Shown here piece by piece: positions 17,184 to 26,887 of a stretch of 64,000 nucleotides of DNA. The stretch is taken from NCBI GenBank assembly GCA_944321685.1, contig CALUMH010000047.1, positions 40,391 to 104,390 of the forward strand, given 5' to 3'. The stretch is from an uncultured Muribaculaceae bacterium. Its GTDB lineage: Bacteria; Bacteroidota; Bacteroidia; Bacteroidales; Muribaculaceae. The first letter of the stretch is position 1, and each line of letters opens with the position of its first letter. The translations under genes were made by a program, and so were the position numbers. Below the pieces are notes generated by a model, which was given only the letters and a program-made list of their open reading frames with translations, was not told the origin of the DNA and did no database searches.

Positions 17184-18581
17184 TTAATTTAATAATGAAG
17201 CAGGGTGTGTTATTTTACCTGTAATAGCAGCTGCGGCTGCTACAAGCGGGCCGGCTAAGATAGTTCTTGCTCCGGGACCTTGACGGCCCTCAAAATTGCG
17301 ATTGGATGTGGAAACTGTATATTTCCCAGCAGGAACTTTATCTTCGTTCATAGCAAGACAAGCAGAACATCCGGGTTGCCTAATTTCAAATCCGGCATCT
17401 TTAAGTATATTGTCAAGGCCTTCATCTTTAATTTGTTTTGCAACTTTCCAAGATCCCGGAACGAGCCATGCTGTTACATGGGGAGATTTTTGTTTGCCTT
17501 TTACTAATGATGCAAATGCACGAAAATCTTCAATACGCCCATTGGTACAGCTTCCAAGAAAAACATAGTCAATAGGGAAGCCTTCAAGCCGTTGCCCCGG
17601 TTTAAATCCCATATATTCAAGAGATTTAGAAAACGACGTTTGTCCTGTAGGTTCTATTTGGTCGAGTTCGGGAATAATACCGTCTATCTCCATTCCCATA
17701 CCGGGATTGGTTCCATATGTAATACGTGGATTTATGTCGTTTGCATCGAAAGTTATTTCTTTATCAAAAACAGCGTCATCGCCACTGCGTAAAGTTTCCC
17801 AATAGGCGACTGCTTTATCCCATTCTTCACCCTTTGGGGCGTATTCTCGATTTTTTAAGTAATTGAATGTAATCTCATCGGGAGCTATCATTCCACCGCG
17901 AGCACCCATTTCTATACTGAGATTACATACGGTCATACGTTCTTCCATCGACATATTACGAATGGTTTCTCCTGCATATTCAACGAAATAACCTGTAGCC
18001 CCGCCTGTTGTCATTTTGCTTATTATATAAAGAGCAACATCTTTTGCGGTAACGTATGGCTTTAAATTCCCATTAATGGTTATGCGCATGGTTTTCGGCT
18101 TAGGTTGCAATATACATTGAGATGCAAGAACCATTTCAACTTCGCTTGTTCCAATACCGAATGCCACGGCGCCAAATGCACCGTGAGTGGAAGTGTGGCT
18201 ATCGCCACACACTATGGTAAAGCCGGGTAACGTCAATCCATTTTCAGGACCTATTACGTGGATAATACCATTTCGGGGATTTCCCAATTCAAATAGTGTA
18301 AGGCCGAAATCTGTTGCATTTTTTGTTAATGCTTCGACTTGCTTCTTTGAAACCGGATCGGCAATAGGTAATTCTTGATGGAGTGTGGGTATATTGTGGT
18401 CGGGAGAACAGAATGTCCTTTCAGGACGGAAAACCCGTATTCTCCGTTCACGTAAATCAGAGAAAGCCTGAGGGCTTGTAACCTCGTGGCAGTAATGCCT
18501 GTCAATATATAATAAAGAAGTTCCCCCGGGAACAATCTTCACCGTATGGGCATCCCAAATTTTATCAAATAAAGTATTCAT
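17184..18581 (-). CDS. leuC: 3-isopropylmalate dehydratase large subunit
   Basis: 465 residues of the aconitase family. The [4Fe-4S] ligands are the cysteine in [13 protein letters not shown] and two in [10 protein letters not shown]. Other family motifs are [14 protein letters not shown] and [22 protein letters not shown]. It works with LeuD; the same pair is expected to process citramalate. Eight bases separate it from leuA. Confidence 0.97.
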   Translation of the reverse strand: MNTLFDKIWDAHTVKIVPGGTSLLYIDRHYCHEVTSPQAFSDLRERRIRVFRPERTFCSPDHNIPTLHQELPIADPVSKKQVEALTKNATDFGLTLFELGNPRNGIIHVIGPENGLTLPGFTIVCGDSHTSTHGAFGAVAFGIGTSEVEMVLASQCILQPKPKTMRITINGNLKPYVTAKDVALYIISKMTTGGATGYFVEYAGETIRNMSMEERMTVCNLSIEMGARGGMIAPDEITFNYLKNREYAPKGEEWDKAVAYWETLRSGDDAVFDKEITFDANDINPRITYGTNPGMGMEIDGIIPELDQIEPTGQTSFSKSLEYMGFKPGQRLEGFPIDYVFLGSCTNGRIEDFRAFASLVKGKQKSPHVTAWLVPGSWKVAKQIKDEGLDNILKDAGFEIRQPGCSACLAMNEDKVPAGKYTVSTSNRNFEGRQGPGARTILAGPLVAAAAAITGKITHPASLLN

Positions 18582-18589
18582 AACTATGC

Positions 18590-20089
18590 TTAGTGAACAA
18601 ATTTGTTAATTGCGTCGATAAATGCTTCGGCCGATGCTGCAATAATGTCGGTATTTGCCGAGAAACCATGGTAATGATTTCCTTCATATTCAACAGTAAT
18701 ATGAACTTTTCCCACATCGTTGCTGCCCTTGGTAATTGCCTGTATAAGGAATTCTTCTACCACCATCCGACGATGAATTATTTGTTTTATGGCGTTGATG
18801 GCAGCGTCAACCGGTCCATTGCCCGAAGAACAAGCCTCAAATTTCTCGGAAGCAATATTCAGGCACACACTTGCCACTGATTGCAACCCGATACCGGAAG
18901 TTACTTGCAGGAATTCGAGTTTTATGCGAGCATCCTTGTTCAGATGCTTTCCTACAAGCATCATTATATCGTCATCATTAATATCCTTCTTGCGGTCGGC
19001 AAGTTTGAGGAACGATTCATATGCTTTGTCAAGATCTTCTTTTGAAAGTTCCACGCCAAGTAAGTGCAGGCGATGTTTCAATGCCGCACGCCCACTGCGA
19101 GCTGTCAGTACAATTGAGTTCTCGTCGATGCCAACATCTTTGGGATCGATAATTTCATAACTTTCCCTATTTTTAAGTACACCATCTTGATGTATTCCCG
19201 AAGAGTGTGCAAAAGCATTACGTCCAACTATTGCCTTATTGGGCTGTACCGGCATATTCATCAAACTTGAAACCATACGGCTGGTTTTATAGATGCGAGT
19301 CGTATTGATATTGGTCGATACATTTAATTCTTTATGGCTTTTGAAAATCATTGCAACTTCTTCAAGAGAAGTGTTGCCGGCGCGTTCACCAATGCCATTA
19401 ATAGTGACTTCGGCTTGCCTTGCTCCATTAAGAATCCCACAAATGGTGTTGGCTGTCGCCATACCAAGGTCATTGTGGCAATGGGTTGCTATTATAGCTT
19501 TGTCGATGCCATCTACGTGGTCGATAAGGTATTTGATTTTTGCTCCAAATATTTCGGGAAGACAATAACCTGTGGTGTCGGGGATATTTACCACCGTAGC
19601 ACCGGCCTTGATGACAGCTTCAATAACGCGGGCAAGATATTCATTGTCGGTTCTACCAGCGTCTTCGGCATAAAATTGAACATCTTCGACAAACGTTTTT
19701 GCGTACTTGACGGCAGCTACAGCACGCTCAATGATTTCCTCACGCGTGGAATTAAATTTGTATTTGATATGATAGTCAGATGTGCCGATACCGGTGTGTA
19801 TGCGTCCGCGCTTGGCATACTTCAAGGCTTCGGCTGCAACTTTTATGTCGTTCTCAACAGCACGAGTCAAAGCACATATCGTTGGCCATGTGACAGCTTT
19901 TGAAATTTCCACGACAGAATGGAAATCACCGGGACTTGATACAGGGAAACCGGCTTCAATCACATCAACCCCCAGCTCTTCAAGCGCTTTTGCCACTTCA
20001 ACCTTTTCAACGGTATTAAGTTGGCAACCCGGAACTTGTTCACCATCGCGTAATGTGGTGTCAAAAATGTAAAGTCTGTTATTATCCAT
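18590..20089 (-). CDS. leuA: 2-isopropylmalate synthase
   Basis: 499 residues: an HMGL-like TIM barrel ([64 protein letters not shown]) and a C-terminal LeuA regulatory/dimerisation domain (about 370-499). It condenses 2-oxoisovalerate with acetyl-CoA, the first committed step to leucine, and is normally leucine-inhibited through the C-terminal domain. It is the first structural gene of the operon and lies just downstream of a terminator and leader peptide, which suggests transcription attenuation. Confidence 0.97.
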   Translation of the reverse strand: MDNNRLYIFDTTLRDGEQVPGCQLNTVEKVEVAKALEELGVDVIEAGFPVSSPGDFHSVVEISKAVTWPTICALTRAVENDIKVAAEALKYAKRGRIHTGIGTSDYHIKYKFNSTREEIIERAVAAVKYAKTFVEDVQFYAEDAGRTDNEYLARVIEAVIKAGATVVNIPDTTGYCLPEIFGAKIKYLIDHVDGIDKAIIATHCHNDLGMATANTICGILNGARQAEVTINGIGERAGNTSLEEVAMIFKSHKELNVSTNINTTRIYKTSRMVSSLMNMPVQPNKAIVGRNAFAHSSGIHQDGVLKNRESYEIIDPKDVGIDENSIVLTARSGRAALKHRLHLLGVELSKEDLDKAYESFLKLADRKKDINDDDIMMLVGKHLNKDARIKLEFLQVTSGIGLQSVASVCLNIASEKFEACSSGNGPVDAAINAIKQIIHRRMVVEEFLIQAITKGSNDVGKVHITVEYEGNHYHGFSANTDIIAASAEAFIDAINKFVH

Positions 20090-20102
20090 AGTTTTTTAAT
20101 AT

Positions 20103-20139
20103 AAAAAAACACCTTTCTTTTTTTATGGAAGAAAGGTGT
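20103..20139 (-). terminator. Attenuator terminator upstream of leuA
   Basis: On the minus strand an 11-bp perfect stem, ACACCTTTCTT (20139-20129) with AAGAAAGGTGT (20119-20109), is followed directly by six T. It sits between the leader peptide and leuA, 13 bases before the leuA start, so it would stop transcription before the operon. The 5' arm and loop (CTTTCTTCC) can instead pair with GGAAGATAG at the end of the leader peptide gene (20190-20182), eight of nine positions matched, forming a candidate antiterminator. Confidence 0.8.
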
Positions 20140-20181
20140 CAAATTACCGTATCTGCAAACAAGATATACATCTAAGCACGA

Positions 20182-20256
20182 CTATCTTCCTCCACTATAA
20201 TGTGATAGTAGCTGAGATAGTAGATTAATGCTTGATATTATACTCTTGTTATACAT
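20182..20256 (-). CDS. Leu/Ile-rich leader peptide of the leu-cim operon
   Basis: A 24-codon minus-strand frame from ATG (20256-20254) to TAG (20184-20182). Seven of 24 residues are Leu or Ile: Ile6, Ile7 and Ile10 (ATA, ATA, ATT) and two CTA-CTA pairs at 12-13 and 16-17. It begins about 28 nt after the predicted transcription start and is followed by a terminator. The composition matches the amino acids made by the operon (leucine by LeuA, isoleucine through CimA). The stop-codon region contains GGAAGATAG, which can pair with the 5' arm of the terminator. I infer a ribosome-stalling attenuator; translation has not been shown. Confidence 0.75.
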   Translation of the reverse strand: MYNKSIISSINLLSQLLSHYSGGR

Positions 20257-20290
20257 TTTAATTACTGCTATTAATTTAAGTATGACAATG

Positions 20291-20321
20291 CAAAGTTAAA
20301 CCAATAAAATGATTTTACAAA
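20291..20321 (-). promoter_or_regulatory. Promoter of the leu-cim operon
   Basis: On the minus strand, TTTG (20321-20318) and TAACTTTG (20298-20291) are 19 bp apart, an exact consensus match. Transcription would begin near 20284, about 28 nt before the leader-peptide ATG. Confidence 0.75.
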
Positions 20322-20389
20322 CGAAATGTAATAAAAATGTGCTTATATGTATCTTTTCTTCTTTCTATTCCATTCTAAAATCGTAAATT

Positions 20390-20932
20390 TTAGAAATTAA
20401 CGCCGATCTTAACCGACATACCACTATAATTGTTTATATCATTATATAGTCCGTTACTATAAAAACTCTCCATATTCATAAATGTATAAGAAAGGATAAG
20501 GTGAGACTTGAATTTTGATGACGTATATAGATTGAAACCAAGTCCGACTGAACCATAAAAGGAATTTTGATTTATGTCATCGGTAAGAGTATTGAAAGAA
20601 TAGCCCAACTTTAAATCCATAAAACAGAGACTTGGCTTACTTGTAAAAGAAGTACGAAACATTGCATATACAGGGATTGCCGTATAACTATTTCCAATTG
20701 CACTTTTAATACCGGCTCCCATACCCAATGTCCGTATTACATCATTTTTATAACCAAAGTATGCATCAATGTCAATTGACGACATATCATTACCCGAGAT
20801 GTCGATAGAACTTCCAATGTCGGCGCCCCATGTGAAGTGATTTATCGGTGAAATGCCTGTTTCTTTATAATCGGCTTTTAAATTTAAGACTGGCATAACA
20901 GCGGTGATTATATATATTATCCAACGTTTCAT
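20390..20932 (-). CDS. Small outer-membrane beta-barrel-like protein
   Basis: 180 residues with an N-terminal signal peptide (MKRWIIYIITAVMPVLNLKA) and alternating amphipathic strands through the rest of the protein. It ends in phenylalanine (SVKIGVNF), as expected for an outer-membrane beta barrel of the eight-strand size class. No enzyme motif is visible. It lies between the leu operon and the sigma-factor gene, on the same strand as both, with about 120 bases to rpoD. The function is unknown. Confidence 0.7.
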   Translation of the reverse strand: MKRWIIYIITAVMPVLNLKADYKETGISPINHFTWGADIGSSIDISGNDMSSIDIDAYFGYKNDVIRTLGMGAGIKSAIGNSYTAIPVYAMFRTSFTSKPSLCFMDLKLGYSFNTLTDDINQNSFYGSVGLGFNLYTSSKFKSHLILSYTFMNMESFYSNGLYNDINNYSGMSVKIGVNF

Positions 20933-21001
20933 ATTTCATTAATTTTTTTGCTAAGGTAGTAAAAATATATCTAACCCGAAAGGACAATTTCGTATATGTA
21001 A

Positions 21002-21030
21002 AACGGCCTTTGGTTTATCCAAAGGCCGTT
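21002..21030 (-). terminator. Terminator downstream of the primary sigma factor gene
   Basis: A 12-bp perfect stem AACGGCCTTTGG (21002-21013) / CCAAAGGCCGTT (21019-21030) with a 5-base loop, 21 bases after the rpoD stop codon. The T-rich tail on the minus strand is short. Confidence 0.75.
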
Positions 21031-21051
21031 AAATAAATCTGTCCTATTTAT

Positions 21052-21912
21052 TTAATCGCCGAGATATGATTTAAGAAGACGGCTCTTTTGCCCTTTAAGA
21101 CGGCGTATAGCTTTTTCCTTGATTTGACGTACACGTTCACGAGTTAAATCAAATTTGGCTCCGATTTCTTCCAATGTCATTTCTTGACATCCAATGCCAA
21201 AGAACATTTTTAGAATATCACGTTCGCGTTCATGAAGTTGGTTTAAGGCTCGTTCTACTTCTTTGGAAAGAGACTCTTGGTTCAGAGAAGAGTCGGCCAT
21301 TGGAGAATCGTCATTAGGCAAGACATCAAGCAGGCTGTTGTCTTCCCCTTCGACAAATGGCGCATCTACTGAAATATGCCGTCCCGACACTTTTAATGTA
21401 TCGGAAATTTTATCAACCGGAATTTCAAGTTTGTTGGCAAGTTCTTCGGCCGATGGGCGGCGTTCATTTTCCTGTTCAAACTTAGAAAGAGCTTTGCTTA
21501 TCTTGTTGAGCGAACCTACTTGATTAAGAGGCAGGCGCACGATACGCGACTGTTCGGCAAGGGCTTGCAAAATGGATTGCCTGATCCACCAAACGGCATA
21601 AGAAATAAACTTAAAACCACGAGTTTCGTCGAATTTCTGAGCTGCTTTAATCAAGCCGAGATTACCTTCGTTGATTAAGTCGGGAAGACTTAATCCTTGG
21701 TTTTGATATTGTTTTGCTACAGAAACGACAAAACGCAGATTGGCCCGCGTTAATTTTTCCAACGCCGCATGGTCGCCTTTTTTAATGGCTTGCGCAAGTT
21801 CCACTTCCTCTTCAACGGTAATCAGGTCTTCTCGCCCGATTTCTTGCAGATACTTGTCAAGCGAAGCGCTCTCACGGTTGGTAATTGATTTGGTAATCTT
21901 TAATTGTCTCAT
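21052..21912 (-). CDS. rpoD: Primary RNA polymerase sigma factor (RpoD/SigA)
   Basis: 286 residues, the short form typical of Bacteroidetes primary sigma factors, which lack region 1.1 and the large non-conserved insert. Visible parts are region 1.2 ([22 protein letters not shown]), region 2 ([36 protein letters not shown]), region 3, and region 4 with the HTH ([27 protein letters not shown]). It directs RNA polymerase to the -33/-7 promoters found throughout the window. A TAACTTTG box (21936-21943) lies in front. Confidence 0.97.
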   Translation of the reverse strand: MRQLKITKSITNRESASLDKYLQEIGREDLITVEEEVELAQAIKKGDHAALEKLTRANLRFVVSVAKQYQNQGLSLPDLINEGNLGLIKAAQKFDETRGFKFISYAVWWIRQSILQALAEQSRIVRLPLNQVGSLNKISKALSKFEQENERRPSAEELANKLEIPVDKISDTLKVSGRHISVDAPFVEGEDNSLLDVLPNDDSPMADSSLNQESLSKEVERALNQLHERERDILKMFFGIGCQEMTLEEIGAKFDLTRERVRQIKEKAIRRLKGQKSRLLKSYLGD

Positions 21913-21935
21913 TTATGCTTAGAGATTTTAGTGTG

Positions 21936-21943
21936 CAAAGTTA
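21936..21943 (-). promoter_or_regulatory. Candidate -7 box for rpoD
   Basis: Minus strand TAACTTTG, 23 nt upstream of the rpoD ATG. A CAA (minus TTG) 18 bp upstream is slightly outside the usual spacing. Confidence 0.5.
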
Positions 21944-22113
21944 TGAATATTATTTCAATAACAACGACAAATATGCAAAAAAATATGTGAGCAATAATTA
22001 TGCCTAAATGACAAAGAATAATATTCAATTAATTATATAACAATTTAAAATGCCGAAATGTTGCGGGAAAACTTGGTTATTTACGGTTCCTCAACGTTAA
22101 TATGTATTAATCA

Positions 22114-22153
22114 GGCAGGCGGCAATCTGCTGTATATGAGATTGCCGCCTGCC
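22114..22153 (-). terminator. Strong terminator of the HtrA protease gene
   Basis: A 15-bp perfect, GC-rich inverted repeat (22114-22128 with 22139-22153) with a 10-base loop, 22 bases after the stop codon at 22176. Confidence 0.85.
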
Positions 22154-22175
22154 GTAACTGACAAGAATAATATTA

Positions 22176-23690
22176 TTAGTCTGCCAAATTTACTGCATAA
22201 TAATCTTTGGCTCCGGTAGGATATACACCCGACACGAACATTACTTTATCATTGTCGGAACTATTCATAATAGAATTGTATATTGACTTGACATCATCCT
22301 GAGAATTGATGCGCTTGCCGTTAATGTCAAGGACGATAAATCCATCTTTGATACCGGCATCTTTGAATTTTCCGGCTTTTAGCCCTGCGACTTGAACGCC
22401 GGAAGTCAAGCCAAGGCTTTGCTTGGTGCTTTTCGATAGTTGCTTAAATGCACAACCAAGCGATGTGAAGTCGGTTGCCTTGGTGATTGTGGTGCTACCT
22501 TGGTTATTTTTCATCGTAGCTTTTGTAGTGCGAGTTTTATTGTCACGAATATATGTTATTTCCACAGTGTCGCCAGGGCGCAATTTGTTCATTTGCTCCA
22601 TCATTTGACCGCTGTTTTTTACAGGATTTCCACCTAGTTTTATGATAACATCACCTTCTTTGATTCCGGCTTCCATTGCTGCACTTTGCTCACTTACTTG
22701 TGCGACATAAATACCATCGTTGGTGGCTGTAATTTCTTTTTCACGAGCCATTTCAGCTGTAAGTTCCACATATGAAATACCTAATACAGCTCTTTGTACT
22801 GTGCCGTATTGCTGAATGTCGGTAACTATTTTTTTCACAAGAGCCGAAGGGATGGCAAATGAGCAGCCGGCATAATCTCCTGTTTGTGAATATATGGCAG
22901 TGTTAATACCTATTAATTCTCCATTAATGTTGACCAAAGCACCACCGCTGTTCCCTTTGTTTACCGCAGCATCGGTTTGAATATAAGACTCGATACCCAT
23001 AGGACGGCCATGGGTGGCAGAACTGATACTGCGGGCTTTTGCGCTGACTATGCCAGCCGTGACGGTTGATGTAAATCCAAATGGATTGCCTACGGCCAAT
23101 ACCCATTCGCCAACTTTTAAGGCATCGGAATCTCCAAATGGTATTGTAGGAAGGTTTTCACCATCAATTTTCAACAATGCAACATCAGAAGATGCATCAG
23201 TGCCTATGACAGTTGCATTGTAGGTGCTGTTATCGTTTAATGTCACTTCAAGTTTTTCCGCACCTTCAATTACGTGGTTATTTGTGACAATATATCCGTT
23301 TGAGGTTATGATGACTCCCGAACCGAGGCCAAGAGGTTGCGGAGTGGTTTCTCCTTGAGGTTGACGCTGTCCGCGATAACCCGGCCCGAAGAAAAATTCA
23401 AATGGGTCGATAAATTGTTGGCGAGAAACCCTTGGGGTTGCATAACTTTTAATGCATACAACGGCATTGACCGATTTTTCGGCAGCTGTAGTGAAATCAG
23501 TATCGAATGCAGCTGTTGCCGCAGCACGATAGAAATGGCCATTGGCATCAACATTGCTGTTACTTGAAATTTCTTTGACAAAATTTTCATTAGACTGACT
23601 GCCAAACGTCGATGTGGCGACTATGGTGACCGCCGAACCAAGAACTGATGCACCTAATAAAAGCAGTGCGAATTTAGCTGTTTGTTTCAT
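22176..23690 (-). CDS. degQ: Do/HtrA family periplasmic serine protease
   Basis: 504 residues with an N-terminal signal sequence or anchor (about 7-30), a trypsin-like domain and two PDZ domains (about 300-390 and 415-500). The catalytic triad is His139 (TNNHVIEG), Asp169 (SSDVALLKI) and Ser248 (GNSGGALVNINGELIG). HtrA proteins degrade or refold misfolded envelope proteins under stress. A Phe/Pro/Gly-rich LA-loop-like insertion (about 93-120) precedes the protease core. The gene is transcribed alone and ends at a strong terminator. Confidence 0.95.
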   Translation of the reverse strand: MKQTAKFALLLLGASVLGSAVTIVATSTFGSQSNENFVKEISSNSNVDANGHFYRAAATAAFDTDFTTAAEKSVNAVVCIKSYATPRVSRQQFIDPFEFFFGPGYRGQRQPQGETTPQPLGLGSGVIITSNGYIVTNNHVIEGAEKLEVTLNDNSTYNATVIGTDASSDVALLKIDGENLPTIPFGDSDALKVGEWVLAVGNPFGFTSTVTAGIVSAKARSISSATHGRPMGIESYIQTDAAVNKGNSGGALVNINGELIGINTAIYSQTGDYAGCSFAIPSALVKKIVTDIQQYGTVQRAVLGISYVELTAEMAREKEITATNDGIYVAQVSEQSAAMEAGIKEGDVIIKLGGNPVKNSGQMMEQMNKLRPGDTVEITYIRDNKTRTTKATMKNNQGSTTITKATDFTSLGCAFKQLSKSTKQSLGLTSGVQVAGLKAGKFKDAGIKDGFIVLDINGKRINSQDDVKSIYNSIMNSSDNDKVMFVSGVYPTGAKDYYAVNLAD

Positions 23691-23912
23691 AATGAGTTAA
23701 TGTTAAATTATTTTTGTTTTTAAAATTTACTAACTTAAAAATTAACCTTTAATCCGCTGTAAAAGTATGACAATATTTGATACGATGTATGCGTAAGTGC
23801 TTATATTTATGATAAATTAATAGGGGATGGGTGGGTTTTAGGACTAATTAATCCTTGTCTTTGAAATAAATAAGGTTTAGCCCTAGCAAATGGCAAATTC
23901 ATTTGAGCATGA

Positions 23913-23944
23913 TTTGCATTTGCGCTCGACTTGCACTATCTTTG
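23913..23944 (+). promoter_or_regulatory. Promoter of the HU/IHF-like gene
   Basis: TTTG at 23913-23916 and TATCTTTG at 23937-23944, 20 bp apart, about 80 nt upstream of the ATG at 24023. Confidence 0.65.
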
Positions 23945-24022
23945 CATAAGATAGGGTATGCCTCGGCACAACGCCCCAAATGCGATGTAATTGAGATGTG
24001 ACTCTTGTTAAAGCCTTTATTG

Positions 24023-24295
24023 ATGGATAGCAAAATGCTTGTGGAAATATTGTCAAAACGCATGAACCGCAAACAAGAGGATGTGGAGAAATTGCTTGAT
24101 GCTTTTATAACGGCTGTCAAAAGTCGTTGTGGAGAGCTTGACAGTGTGGCAATTCCCGGTTTTGGAACTTTCGAAGCAAAAAAAAGGCTTGAACGCATCT
24201 CGGTTAATCCGGCTACCGGCAAACGGATGTTGATACCTCCCAAAATAACAATATCGTTTAAGCCAAGCGCGTTGTTGAAAAATAAATTGCGTTGA
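24023..24295 (+). CDS. HU/IHF family DNA-binding protein, second copy
   Basis: 90 residues from ATG 24023; an in-frame TTG at 24005 is a weaker start. The HU fold is seen in the helix pair (MLVEILSKRMNRKQEDVEKL), the VAIPGFGTFEAKK turn and a beta-arm with the conserved proline (RISVNPATGKRMLIPPKITI). It is divergent from the copy at 727-999. Only 43 bases separate it from the membrane-anchored HU fusion that follows, so the two are probably co-expressed and could heterodimerise; that is inference. Confidence 0.9.
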   Translation: MDSKMLVEILSKRMNRKQEDVEKLLDAFITAVKSRCGELDSVAIPGFGTFEAKKRLERISVNPATGKRMLIPPKITISFKPSALLKNKLR

Positions 24296-24338
24296 AAAAC
24301 AGTATTTTTGTTTTTAGCGTGTGTACAAGGAAAAATAA

Positions 24339-25598
24339 ATGAATAAAAAAATTACATTTCCCGAACTGATAGAATCGGTTGCAACAACAACAGAAGCATC
24401 AAAGCGTACCAGTGAGATGTTTCTGAAAGAATTGTTTGCGGTGATATCCGATTCGCTAGTGAAAGGTGAGAATGTAAAAATAAAAAACTTCGGACAGTTT
24501 AAATTGACGGAAGTTGGAGAAAGGAAGAGTGTAAACGTCAATACCGGCGAAGAGATGAAAATCCCAAGCCATACAAAGGTGAGCTTTGTTCCCGACAAAG
24601 TGCTTGCCGATGCCGTAAATATGCCCTTTGCAAGTTTTGAGACAATTGAATTGAGTGACAGCATAACTGACGAGGAACTTAAAACGATGGCCTCAACCGA
24701 ACCGGTCGAGAAGAATGAACAAGAGGAGGCTGCAACTGAAGTGGGGCAAGAAGCGGTTGAAACCGAAGAAATTAAAAAAGGCAATAAAGAGAATAACGAT
24801 AATATAGTTCCTGAAACTGAAACAGAGGAACAGATTGAAAGTGCTTATAAAGAAACAGGCGCAGATGAATTGCAAGAAATGGGCTTTGTGGCTCCCGCTG
24901 TTACCGAGAATGTGATGATTGCGGCAGATGATGGTGGAACAAAAATGCATGACGAAAATAAAAAAGTAGAGAACTCCAATCCTAAAGGAAAAAGCAAAAA
25001 CGATTGGGATGATAAAAGTTTAGAAGAATTGCGTCGCCAATTGGAAGAAAAATATACATCACCCTACAAAAGCATTTTGTTTTTCCGCGGATATTTTTGG
25101 GGCATTGTGACGATGTTGCTGATCTCTTCGGTAGCGTTTTATTCGTATTATTTATATACCGAAGAAAATAGAGCTTATGAAGAGGCAATAGCATATTCCG
25201 TGAATTCACGCAATCATAATGAAGAGATTGCGATTCCTAATGCGGATAGTATTAGTATCGATGAGAACCTGGCAGACAGCGCAACTGGAATTGAAAGAAA
25301 TGAAATCATAAAAGTAAACGAACAGGAAAATATAACTCAAGACGATTTTGTACAATATGACACTGTGAGCCGTAGTCGCTATTTGACCACAATGTCTCGT
25401 GAATATTATGGAGATTTCAGGTTTTGGGTCTATATATATGAAGAGAATAAAGAAAAAATAGATAATCCTAATGCCATAGCCCCGGGTACAATTGTCATAA
25501 TACCGTCGGCATCGAAATATGGAATAGATAAGAATAACAATACAAGTGTGGAAAGAGCCAAAGCCAAAGCTTTGGAAATAATGGATGCCCATAAATAA
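24339..25598 (+). CDS. Membrane-anchored HU-domain protein with a C-terminal LysM-like domain
   Basis: 419 residues with three modules. Residues 1-92 form an HU-type domain (VKIKNFGQFKLTEVGERKS, then VNVNTGEEMKIPSHTKVSF). Residues about 100-240 are a long acidic, low-complexity linker with a short basic patch. A single transmembrane helix lies at about 248-272. The C-terminus (about 343-390: TTMSREYYGDFRFWVYIYEE, then NPNAIAPGTIVIIPS) matches the LysM pattern. The predicted topology is HU in the cytoplasm and LysM in the periplasm, so the protein could tether nucleoid DNA to peptidoglycan. Related HU-TM-peptidoglycan-binding fusions are known from Bacteroidetes; the function is unproven. Confidence 0.85.
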   Translation: MNKKITFPELIESVATTTEASKRTSEMFLKELFAVISDSLVKGENVKIKNFGQFKLTEVGERKSVNVNTGEEMKIPSHTKVSFVPDKVLADAVNMPFASFETIELSDSITDEELKTMASTEPVEKNEQEEAATEVGQEAVETEEIKKGNKENNDNIVPETETEEQIESAYKETGADELQEMGFVAPAVTENVMIAADDGGTKMHDENKKVENSNPKGKSKNDWDDKSLEELRRQLEEKYTSPYKSILFFRGYFWGIVTMLLISSVAFYSYYLYTEENRAYEEAIAYSVNSRNHNEEIAIPNADSISIDENLADSATGIERNEIIKVNEQENITQDDFVQYDTVSRSRYLTTMSREYYGDFRFWVYIYEENKEKIDNPNAIAPGTIVIIPSASKYGIDKNNNTSVERAKAKALEIMDAHK

Positions 25599-25831
25599 GC
25601 ATTGAGATTGAACCTTACGGATGAATTCTATGCTTTGCATAATTTGAAAAAACACTTCTTGTTCCATTGAAGAAACACAAAACAGTTATTGAATTTGATA
25701 TAGGACATAAGGGAGAAACGAATATTTTTTGTGGGAAGCTGGTTACTAAAATAGGTAACGTGGTTTAACATTCCTAACTTAAAATATTATAAATTAACTC
25801 GATGGGCCTGCATTATTAGTGTGCAAAATAA

Positions 25832-25839
25832 TAATTTTG
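25832..25839 (+). promoter_or_regulatory. Candidate -7 box for the moxR-bat operon
   Basis: TAATTTTG, 47 nt upstream of the moxR ATG. The -33 element is not clear. The rest of the 288-base gap after the HU-LysM gene shows nothing else. Confidence 0.5.
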
Positions 25840-25886
25840 CATGGAAAAAAGAATACAAAGACAATAATAAAATCACATAATATAAT

Positions 25887-26882
25887 ATGAATGAAACTGT
25901 AAATATAAGAGAGCTTAACGACTTGATTGCGAGCAAAAGCAGTTTTGTCAACATGATAACCCAAGGCATGAATCAAACTATAGTAGGGCAGAAGCACCTT
26001 GTTGATTCATTGCTGATATCTTTACTTGCCAACGGGCATATTTTGCTTGAAGGTGTTCCCGGATTGGCCAAAACACTTGCAATAAAAACGCTTGCATCGC
26101 TGGTAGATGCTAAATACAGTCGCATACAATTTACCCCCGACTTGTTGCCGGCCGATGTCATGGGTACTATGGTATATAGTGTAAAACAGGAAAAATTTGA
26201 AGTGAAACAAGGCCCTGTATTTGCCAATTTTGTTTTGGCCGATGAAATCAACCGTGCTCCTGCAAAAGTGCAGAGTGCATTGCTCGAAGCAATGCAAGAA
26301 CGGCAAGTGACAATAGGGGAAATGTCGTTCAAACTTGACGATCCATTTCTTGTAATGGCAACACAAAACCCGATAGAGCAGGAAGGAACATATCCACTTC
26401 CCGAAGCACAAGTTGACCGTTTCTTGATGAAAGTTATTATAGGTTACCCGAATAAGGAGGAAGAGAAACAAATCATACGCCAAAATATTAAAGGTGAAAA
26501 ACAAACTATAACTCCGGTAATTTCCACCAAGGACATAATAGATACGCGCTCGATTGTAGAAAAGATATACATCGATGAAAAAATAGAAAAATATATTGTA
26601 GATATAGTATTTGCATCTCGTTTTCCGAAAGATTACGGCTTAAACGACTTGTCGAGCATAATTTCATTTGGAGCATCTCCTCGCGCCTCAATAAGTCTCG
26701 CCATAGCAGCACGTGCTTATGCATTTCTTAAAGGACGCGGATATGTTATTCCCGAAGACGTTAGAGCTGTATGTCATGACGTTATGCGTCACCGTATTGG
26801 TCTGTCATATGAAGCCGAAGCCAACAATATAGCTGCCGATGAAGTTGTAAGCGGCATTCTTGACAAAGTGGCTGTGCCTTGA
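25887..26882 (+). CDS. moxR: MoxR-family AAA+ ATPase
   Basis: 331 residues with Walker A (LEGVPGLAKTLA), Walker B (VLADEINRAPAKVQSALLEAM), sensor 1 (VMATQNPIEQEGTYPLPEAQ) and the arginine finger region (EAQVDRFLMK). MoxR ATPases act as chaperones or maturation factors for partner proteins with von Willebrand A domains. The downstream DUF58 and Bat genes encode such partners. It heads the classical Bacteroides bat operon. Confidence 0.95.
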   Translation: MNETVNIRELNDLIASKSSFVNMITQGMNQTIVGQKHLVDSLLISLLANGHILLEGVPGLAKTLAIKTLASLVDAKYSRIQFTPDLLPADVMGTMVYSVKQEKFEVKQGPVFANFVLADEINRAPAKVQSALLEAMQERQVTIGEMSFKLDDPFLVMATQNPIEQEGTYPLPEAQVDRFLMKVIIGYPNKEEEKQIIRQNIKGEKQTITPVISTKDIIDTRSIVEKIYIDEKIEKYIVDIVFASRFPKDYGLNDLSSIISFGASPRASISLAIAARAYAFLKGRGYVIPEDVRAVCHDVMRHRIGLSYEAEANNIAADEVVSGILDKVAVP

Positions 26883-26887
26883 TGTAA

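Noticed and set aside
18590..20089. Assigning this gene as homocitrate synthase
   Set aside because: It has the LeuA regulatory domain and leads leuCD-leuB; there are no lysine-aminoadipate genes.
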